Assembly (NCBI GenBank): GCA_029068665.1
Contig: JAIECC010000443.1
Span: forward strand, 1-7,414
From: Lachnospiraceae bacterium
GTDB taxonomy: Bacteria > Bacillota > Clostridia > Lachnospirales > Lachnospiraceae
Direction of reading: 5' to 3'
Length of the DNA: 7,414 bases
Shown: piece by piece, positions 5,933-7,414 of the stretch
How the letters are laid out: each line of letters begins with the position of its first letter
Position numbering within the stretch: position 1 is the stretch's first letter
Translations under genes and position numbers: made by a program
The notes under the pieces: model-generated
Told to the model about the DNA's origin: nothing
The model's input: only the letters and a program-made list of their open reading frames with translations
The model's database searches: none

Positions 5933-7414
5933 TTACTCTTCTGTGGTCTCTTCAGTTGTATCTTCCGGCTGGTCTTCTGTTTCTTCATCGGCCGGTAATA
6001 ATGCCTTGATGCTTAAGCTGATTTTCTTATCTGCTTCCTTAAAATCAACAACCTTGGCTGTTACCTCTTGTCCAACTGTAAGTACAGAGGATGGCTTTTC
6101 AATATGTTCTTTTGAAATCTGAGATACATGCAGCAATGCATCCACGCCCGGCTCTAATTCAATAAACGCACCAAAGTCAGTCATTCTGGCAACTTTACCG
6201 GTTACTGTCGTTCCTACTGCATACTTCTCAGCAGCACTTGCCCATGGATTCTGCTCCGGGAATTTCATACTAAGGGCAATCTTTGTTCCCTGAATATCCT
6301 TAATAAACGCCTTAACGGTATCGCCAACCTTTAATGCCTTTTTCGGATTCTCTACTCTGCCCCAGGACATCTCTGAAATGTGTAACAATCCATCTGCACC
6401 GCCTAAGTCAACAAATGCACCAAAATCAGTAACATTCTTAACGGTACCTTCTACTGTCATGCCCACTTCAATTTTTTCAAATAATGCCTTCTGTGCCTCT
6501 TCCTTCTGTGCAACCAAAAGCATTTTACGGTTACCAATCACTCTTCTCTTTCTAGGATTGCATTCGGTAATTACAAATTCTACTTCCTGATCCATATACT
6601 TTTCCAGATTCTTCTCATAGGAATCAGACACCAAACTTGCAGGAATAAATACTCTGCTTTCTTCAAATAAAACAGTTAATCCGCCTTCCAATACTTGAAC
6701 AACCTTGCCGCTTAATACCTCGCCACTTTCACAGGCAGCCTCTAACCGGTCATTTGCCATATCCTGAGCCACACGCTTATAGGAAAGCAATACCTGGCCC
6801 TCACCATCGTTATTCTTTACAACCTTGGCAGAAATCTTATCACCTACCTGTACCATTGTAGTCAGATCTGCATTTGGCTGGTTGGTATATTCATTTCTTG
6901 GAATTACACCTTCTGACTTATAATTGATGTTTACAATAATTTCATCCGGCTTAACGCTTAATACTTCACCTTCCACCAGTTTACCAGGTGCAATCTGGAT
7001 GCTGTTTTTTTCTTCTTCCTGTAATAATTCTTCAAAACTTAATTCTGACATGCTGTCATGAACCTCCTTAATAATATTATTTGGGGTAGATGCCCCTGCA
7101 GTAATACCTACCCTACTTACGGATTCAAAAGCAGTCAAATCCAAATCAACGAGTGTCTGTATATAGTAAGTATTTGCACATTCATTTTTGCTGATCGCAT
7201 ATAGCTTCTGAGTGTTTGAGCTATTCTTACCGCCTATCACAATCATCGCATCTGCTTCCTTTGCAAGCTGTGCTGTTTCCTTCTGTCTGGCCTCGGTAGC
7301 GTTGCAAATCGTATTATAGGCACATATATCATACACTATTTTTGATATAATTTCAACTAAATCTTGAAATTTCTTGTTATTAAATGTCGTTTGGGATACA
7401 ATTACCAGTTTTTC
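5933..7414 (-). CDS. ispH: IspH (HMBPP reductase) fused to S1 ribosomal-type protein, 5' end cut by window
   Basis: The minus-strand frame is open to the right edge, giving 493 visible residues. A GTG at 7336 is only an internal valine codon, not the start. Visible residues 1 to about 120 are the C-terminal part of IspH: IVSQTTFN, NTICNAT with an Fe-S cluster cysteine, IGGKNSSNTQKL and TAGASTPNNII. IspH is the 4Fe-4S enzyme that makes IPP and DMAPP in the last step of the MEP pathway. Four S1 RNA-binding OB folds follow, at about residues 144-214, 232-296, 317-383 and 400-469. The last two carry the classic TDFGAFV/I...GLLHIS or ALLHVS pattern. The tail is highly acidic (ADEETEDQPEDTTEETTEE). 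This fusion is known in clostridia. About 160 IspH residues are expected outside the window. No promoter is visible here; the hairpin at 5829-5889 probably ends the transcript. An internal start is possible at 7051. Confidence 0.95.
   Translation of the reverse strand, partial: EKLVIVSQTTFNNKKFQDLVEIISKIVYDICAYNTICNATEARQKETAQLAKEADAMIVIGGKNSSNTQKLYAISKNECANTYYIQTLVDLDLTAFESVSRVGITAGASTPNNIIKEVHDSMSELSFEELLQEEEKNSIQIAPGKLVEGEVLSVKPDEIIVNINYKSEGVIPRNEYTNQPNADLTTMVQVGDKISAKVVKNNDGEGQVLLSYKRVAQDMANDRLEAACESGEVLSGKVVQVLEGGLTVLFEESRVFIPASLVSDSYEKNLEKYMDQEVEFVITECNPRKRRVIGNRKMLLVAQKEEAQKALFEKIEVGMTVEGTVKNVTDFGAFVDLGGADGLLHISEMSWGRVENPKKALKVGDTVKAFIKDIQGTKIALSMKFPEQNPWASAAEKYAVGTTVTGKVARMTDFGAFIELEPGVDALLHVSQISKEHIEKPSSVLTVGQEVTAKVVDFKEADKKISLSIKALLPADEETEDQPEDTTEETTEE
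7049..7069 (-). promoter_or_regulatory. Internal Shine-Dalgarno and ATG at the IspH/S1 junction
   Basis: On the minus strand AAGGAGG (7063-7069) is followed after 11 nt by an in-frame ATG (7049-7051) that would start MSELSFEELL, exactly where a free S1 protein would begin. The product would be 372 residues with all four S1 domains. An out-of-frame ATG (7057-7059), only 3 nt from the ribosome site, leads to a stop after five codons. Part of the motif is forced by the conserved IIKEV coding sequence. Confidence 0.4.

Noticed and set aside
5835..6122. Plus-strand Ser-rich frame of 95 codons
   Set aside because: It is the complement of the acidic S1 tail and last S1 domain; the serine runs come from antisense of Glu/Thr codons.
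7334..7336. GTG start for the ispH–S1 gene
   Set aside because: The frame continues upstream to the window edge with clear IspH sequence (IVSQTTFN), so the codon is an internal valine.

Overview
The window looks like the chromosome of a low-to-moderate GC member of the Clostridia, most likely Lachnospiraceae. This is inferred from the protein flavour, from the ispH–S1 gene fusion typical of clostridia, and from the gene order ruvA-ruvB-zapA-U32. I see no insertion sequence, phage gene, CRISPR array, tRNA or rRNA. It is mostly core chromosome.

Layout from left to right. (1) Positions 1-3539, minus strand, form one tight operon transcribed right to left: ruvA, ruvB, zapA and a U32-family protein whose 3' end lies beyond base 1. 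Gaps are 10-14 nt, and the ribosome binding sites of ruvB, zapA and U32 sit in or beside the end of the preceding gene. (2) Positions 3540-3815 are a divergent intergenic region. It holds a ruvA promoter, a Rex-like palindrome, an extended -10 promoter pointing right, and an unusual repeat-rich, hairpin-rich leader with a possible 23-codon upstream ORF. (3) Positions 3816-4940, plus strand, encode a YprB/MrfB-like DEDDh exonuclease. (4) Positions 4939-4992 form a long hairpin at the convergent junction. (5) Positions 4996-5790, minus strand, encode the chemotaxis methyltransferase CheR, away from other che genes. (6) Positions 5791-5932 hold a long composite hairpin that probably terminates the gene to its right. 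(7) Positions 5933-7414, minus strand, carry the C-terminal part of an IspH fused to four S1 RNA-binding domains; the 5' end is outside the window.

Functional themes: RuvAB migrates Holliday junctions, and the divergent YprB-like nuclease is related to the Bacillus mitomycin-repair nuclease MrfB, so the left half is weighted to DNA repair. ZapA (Z-ring assembly) and the U32 protein (an Fe-S RNA-hydroxylation family) travel with ruvAB. The right half couples isoprenoid synthesis to a ribosomal S1-type protein. The most unusual things are non-coding: the yprB leader (3684-3815), the composite hairpin 5829-5889, and a strong internal Shine-Dalgarno in the ispH–S1 fusion that could produce a free S1 protein. 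I found no clear new multi-gene system.
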